45,713 nt of DNA from Modestobacter excelsi (GTDB lineage: Bacteria; Actinomycetota; Actinomycetes; Mycobacteriales; Geodermatophilaceae), in the NCBI RefSeq assembly GCF_005930495.1, contig NZ_SJEX01000038.1, positions 1-45,713 on the forward strand. Direction: 5' to 3'. The position numbers were made by a program, and so were the translations under genes. The notes beneath the pieces are model-generated. The model saw nothing but the letters and a program-made list of their open reading frames with translations. It searched no databases and had not been told where the DNA came from. Shown in pieces: positions 43,462-45,713 of the stretch. Each line of letters opens with the position of its first letter. Positions within the stretch are counted from its first letter, which is position 1.

Positions 43462-43964
43462 CGGACCGGTACGCCCAGCGGAGGAAGGACCCCGTCCTGC
43501 CCTCCGCTCGCCAGCTCGCGAGGGAACCCGGGACGGGGCCGGAGACCATCGACCGCGAGCGGACTCCGTTGGTGGTCCGTGGCACCGGGCACCGGGGCGG
43601 AGGGGTCACCGCCGAGCTCGACGATGCGGTTGTCGGCGTCGACGTGCACCACCCGGGGGAGGTGGCTCTTCGCCTCGGACTCGTCCATCTGCCCGTAGCT
43701 GATCAGGATGACCAGGTCGCCGGGGTGCACCAGGTGCGCGGCGGCGCCGTTGATGCCGATGACCCCGGTGCCCCGCTCCCCGGGGATCACGTAGGTCTCC
43801 AGCCGGGCACCGTTCGTGACGTCGACGATCGCCACCTGCTCGCCGGGCAGCAGGTCTGCGGCGTCCAGCAGGTCCTCGTCGATGGTCACCGAGCCGACGT
43901 AGTGCAGGTCGGCCTGGGTCACCGTGGCCCGGTGGATCTTGCTCTTGAGCATGGTGCGCATCAT
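43458..43964 (-). CDS. panD: Aspartate 1-decarboxylase with repeat-derived C-terminal tail
   Basis: PanD makes beta-alanine for pantothenate. The pro-enzyme cleaves itself between Gly24 and Ser25 (HYVGSVTID) to form the pyruvoyl group. ATG 43964 overlaps the panC stop (ATGA). The length, 168 residues, exceeds the usual 120-140. The extra tail from about residue 145 ([12 protein letters not shown] then [10 protein letters not shown]) is the in-frame translation of repeat R7. A later ATG (43961) is possible. Confidence 0.95.
   Translation of the reverse strand: MMRTMLKSKIHRATVTQADLHYVGSVTIDEDLLDAADLLPGEQVAIVDVTNGARLETYVIPGERGTGVIGINGAAAHLVHPGDLVILISYGQMDESEAKSHLPRVVHVDADNRIVELGGDPSAPVPGATDHQRSPLAVDGLRPRPGFPRELASGGQDGVLPPLGVPVR
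43484..43541 (+). repeat. Repeat element R7 (inside panD, reverse orientation to the gene)
   Basis: Outer arms GGACCCCGTCC (43487-43497) and GGACGGGGCC (43531-43540) are complementary with one bulged A. The inner stem is CCCTC (43500-43504) with GAGGG (43520-43524). It is the one copy not anchored at a forward stop codon: it is read on the reverse strand within the 3' end of panD, ending about 24 nt before the panD stop. Confidence 0.85.
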
Positions 43965-44803
43965 CGGGGGTCCCCCAGGTCGATCGCGGTGTTGTCGATG
44001 AGCCGGGTGCTGCCGGCGCGGGCGGCGACCAGCAGGCGGGCGGGTCCGGCGCCCGGCGCGGGGCCGAGGTCGGGGTCGGTGAGCTCGAGGTAGTCCGGCA
44101 CGAGGGCGGGTGCGGCGGCCAGCACGGACCGGGCGGCGGCCAGGACGGCGTCCGGCCCGTCCGACCCGGCGGCCGCACCGGCCCGCAGCGCGGCGGAGAT
44201 CGCCGCGGCGGCGGTGCGCTGCTCCGCGCTGAGGTAGCGGTTGCGGCTGGACAGCGCCATGCCGTCGGCCTCGCGGACGGTCGGCACGCCGACCACCTCG
44301 ACACCGAGCGCCAGCTCCCGGGCCATGGCCCGGACGAGGGTCAGCTGCTGGTAGTCCTTCTCCCCGAAGACGGCGACGTCCGGGCGCACGAGGCCGAGGA
44401 GCTTCGCCACCACGGTGAGCACGCCGGTGAAGTGCCCGGGGCGGACGGCGCCCTCCAGCACGTCCCCGAGCGGACCCGGCTGCACGGTCACGCCGGCCGA
44501 GCCGGGCGGGTAGACCTCCTGCACCGGGGGGTGGAACACCAGGTCGGCGCCCTCCTCCGCGAGCGCGGCGAGGTCGGCGTCCCAGGTGCGCGGGTAACGG
44601 TCGAAGTCCTCGCCCGGGGCGAACTGGGTGGGGTTGACGAACACCGAGACCACCACGCTGCCGCCCAGGGCCCCTGCCGCCCGGACCAGGGTCCGGTGCC
44701 CCTCGTGCAGCGCGCCCATGGTGGGCACCAGCACGACCGGGGCCGGCAGCTCGTCGCGGAGCTTGCGCAGGTGGGCGGTGGTCTCCGCCACCTGCGGGCT
44801 CAT
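43961..44803 (-). CDS. panC: Pantothenate synthetase
   Basis: The 280-residue ligase joins pantoate and beta-alanine. [10 protein letters not shown] is the HIGH-type nucleotide site, FVNPTQF and GEKDYQQL bind substrate, and SSRNRYLS is the KMSKS-like loop. It overlaps both neighbours by 4 nt (ATGA): the DUF2520 gene upstream and panD downstream. The four genes form one coupled translation unit. Confidence 0.97.
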   Translation of the reverse strand: MSPQVAETTAHLRKLRDELPAPVVLVPTMGALHEGHRTLVRAAGALGGSVVVSVFVNPTQFAPGEDFDRYPRTWDADLAALAEEGADLVFHPPVQEVYPPGSAGVTVQPGPLGDVLEGAVRPGHFTGVLTVVAKLLGLVRPDVAVFGEKDYQQLTLVRAMARELALGVEVVGVPTVREADGMALSSRNRYLSAEQRTAAAAISAALRAGAAAGSDGPDAVLAAARSVLAAAPALVPDYLELTDPDLGPAPGAGPARLLVAARAGSTRLIDNTAIDLGDPR

Positions 44804-45713
44804 CGCGCAGCCTCCTCGGCCGAGCCGTCGAGCAGGTCGAGCAGCGGTGCGCCCTCGTGCCGCTTGAGCCGGCCGGCGGCCAGCGCCCGCTCGGTCGTGC
44901 GCCGGGCCAGCGCGACATAGGCGTCCACGGAGGACGGCGCCCGCTCGGTGAGCGTCTGCAGGTGCTGGGCGACGGTGCCGACGTCGCCGCGGCTGACCGG
45001 CCCGGTGAGGCCGCGGTCGCCGCGACGGAGCCCGTTGTCCAGCGCGGCGGTGAGCAGCGGGGTCAGCACCCGGGCCGGGTCGGTGACGCCGGCGGTGCGC
45101 AGCAGGTCCGCGGCCTCGGCGACCAGGGTGACCAGGTGGTTGGCGCCGGTGACCAGGGCGGCGTGGTAGAGGCCGCGGTCGGCCTCCGCCACCCAGAACG
45201 GCTCCCCGCCCATCTCCAGGACCAGCGTCTCGGCGACCGGGCGGTGCTCCGGGCGGCTGGTGACACCGAAGGGGGCGGCCACCACCCGGTGCAGGTCCTC
45301 GGGCCCGCCGGAGAAGGTCATCGCCGGGTGCAGCGCCAGCGAGAGGACCCCGGCCCGCTCGGCCGGTGCCAGCACGGTCAGGCCGTGCGCGCCGGAGGTG
45401 TGGAAGAGCAGCTGGCCGCGGCGCCAGGCACCGGTCTCGGCCAGACCGGCAACGAGGCCGGCGAGGATGTCGTCCGGCACGGCCAGGACGACGAGGTCAC
45501 TCGCGGCGACCACCTCGTCGGCGGGCAGCAGCGGGACGCCGGGCAGCAGCCGGGCGGCACGCTCGGACGAGGCGGCGGACAGGCCTGAGGCGGCGACCAC
45601 GTCGTGGCCGGCGGCGGCGAGCGCGGCACCGAGGACGGCACCGACCCGTCCGGCTCCCACGACGCCGACCCGGAGCCGGGCGGGGGCCTCGTCAGCCGGC
45701 AGCAGTCCGGGGG
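44800..45713 (-). CDS. Rossmann-like/DUF2520 oxidoreductase, 5' end outside window (partial)
   Basis: At least 303 residues are visible. The dinucleotide fold [20 protein letters not shown] is followed by [13 protein letters not shown], the SGAHG and LHPAMTFSG motifs, and a helical DUF2520 C-domain ([25 protein letters not shown]). GTG 45660 falls inside the first glycine-rich strand, so the true start is upstream, beyond 45713. The fold is that of NADP-dependent ketopantoate reductase-like enzymes. Overlap with panC suggests a role in pantothenate synthesis, possibly the PanE step; this is inference. Confidence 0.88.
   Translation of the reverse strand, partial: PGLLPADEAPARLRVGVVGAGRVGAVLGAALAAAGHDVVAASGLSAASSERAARLLPGVPLLPADEVVAASDLVVLAVPDDILAGLVAGLAETGAWRRGQLLFHTSGAHGLTVLAPAERAGVLSLALHPAMTFSGGPEDLHRVVAAPFGVTSRPEHRPVAETLVLEMGGEPFWVAEADRGLYHAALVTGANHLVTLVAEAADLLRTAGVTDPARVLTPLLTAALDNGLRRGDRGLTGPVSRGDVGTVAQHLQTLTERAPSSVDAYVALARRTTERALAAGRLKRHEGAPLLDLLDGSAEEAAR

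Overview
This is about 45.7 kb of very GC-rich chromosome from a high-GC Actinomycete. The gene order (nuo, polyprenyl synthase, korAB, htpX, then rpmG-hadAB, aspartate aminotransferase, tRNA-Trp, secE-nusG-rplK-rplA), the GTG/TTG starts, the 4-nt stop/start overlaps, leaderless-looking promoters and an Lsr2 gene all fit an actinobacterium. A member of the Geodermatophilaceae (Blastococcus/Geodermatophilus/Modestobacter type) is my best guess from protein style only. No rRNA, prophage, IS element or CRISPR array was seen.

Layout. 1-6977: the 3' end of the respiratory complex I operon (nuoH end, nuoI-J-K-L-M-N). 7.1-8.1 kb: a polyprenyl diphosphate synthase, probably for the menaquinone tail. 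8.1-10.7 kb: a lipoprotein sugar dehydrogenase and a convergent cytochrome P450. 10.8-14.0 kb: korB/korA (2-oxoglutarate:ferredoxin oxidoreductase), divergent from htpX, followed by an SGNH hydrolase and a convergent MFS transporter. 17.3-23.1 kb: a metal(loid)-response island. It holds an arsR/acr3/arsC module, an MFS plus flavoprotein pair divergent from a second arsR, and a merR gene whose last codons overlap a 22-residue, seven-cysteine peptide. 23.2-27.4 kb: a DinB-like remnant, yajQ, tRNA-Tyr, a TadG-like gene, a cluster of DnaA-box-like sites, and a WXG100-like/672-residue protein pair. 27.6-30.4 kb: a 29-residue peptide ending in a WKWNR tandem repeat, and a GGDEF/EAL gene broken by a frameshift. 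30.5-37.8 kb: tRNA-Thr, tRNA-Met, rpmG, hadA-hadB, an M1-type metallopeptidase, aspartate aminotransferase (reverse), tRNA-Trp, secE, nusG, rplK, rplA. 37.9-45.7 kb, all reverse: lsr2, lysS, coaX, nadC, nadB, panD, panC and a Rossmann/DUF2520 gene cut by the window end. This is an NAD/CoA cofactor operon.

The most interesting structure is not a gene. Seven copies (R1-R7) of a ~60-bp element, roughly GAAGGACCCCGnnGC...GCnnCGGGGCC around a second inner inverted repeat, are scattered over 35 kb. Six begin within -2 to +2 nt of the stop codon of a forward gene. In six of the seven the outer arms differ between copies but remain complementary, so the stem covaries. One copy supplies the signal-peptide N-terminus of the sugar dehydrogenase. 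Another is read in frame as the C-terminal tail of PanD. The only copy with badly mismatched arms (R6) lies exactly at the rplA/lsr2 junction, where two normally separate gene blocks meet. This looks like a selected 3'-UTR structure or a REP/MITE-like family that has not been annotated here.
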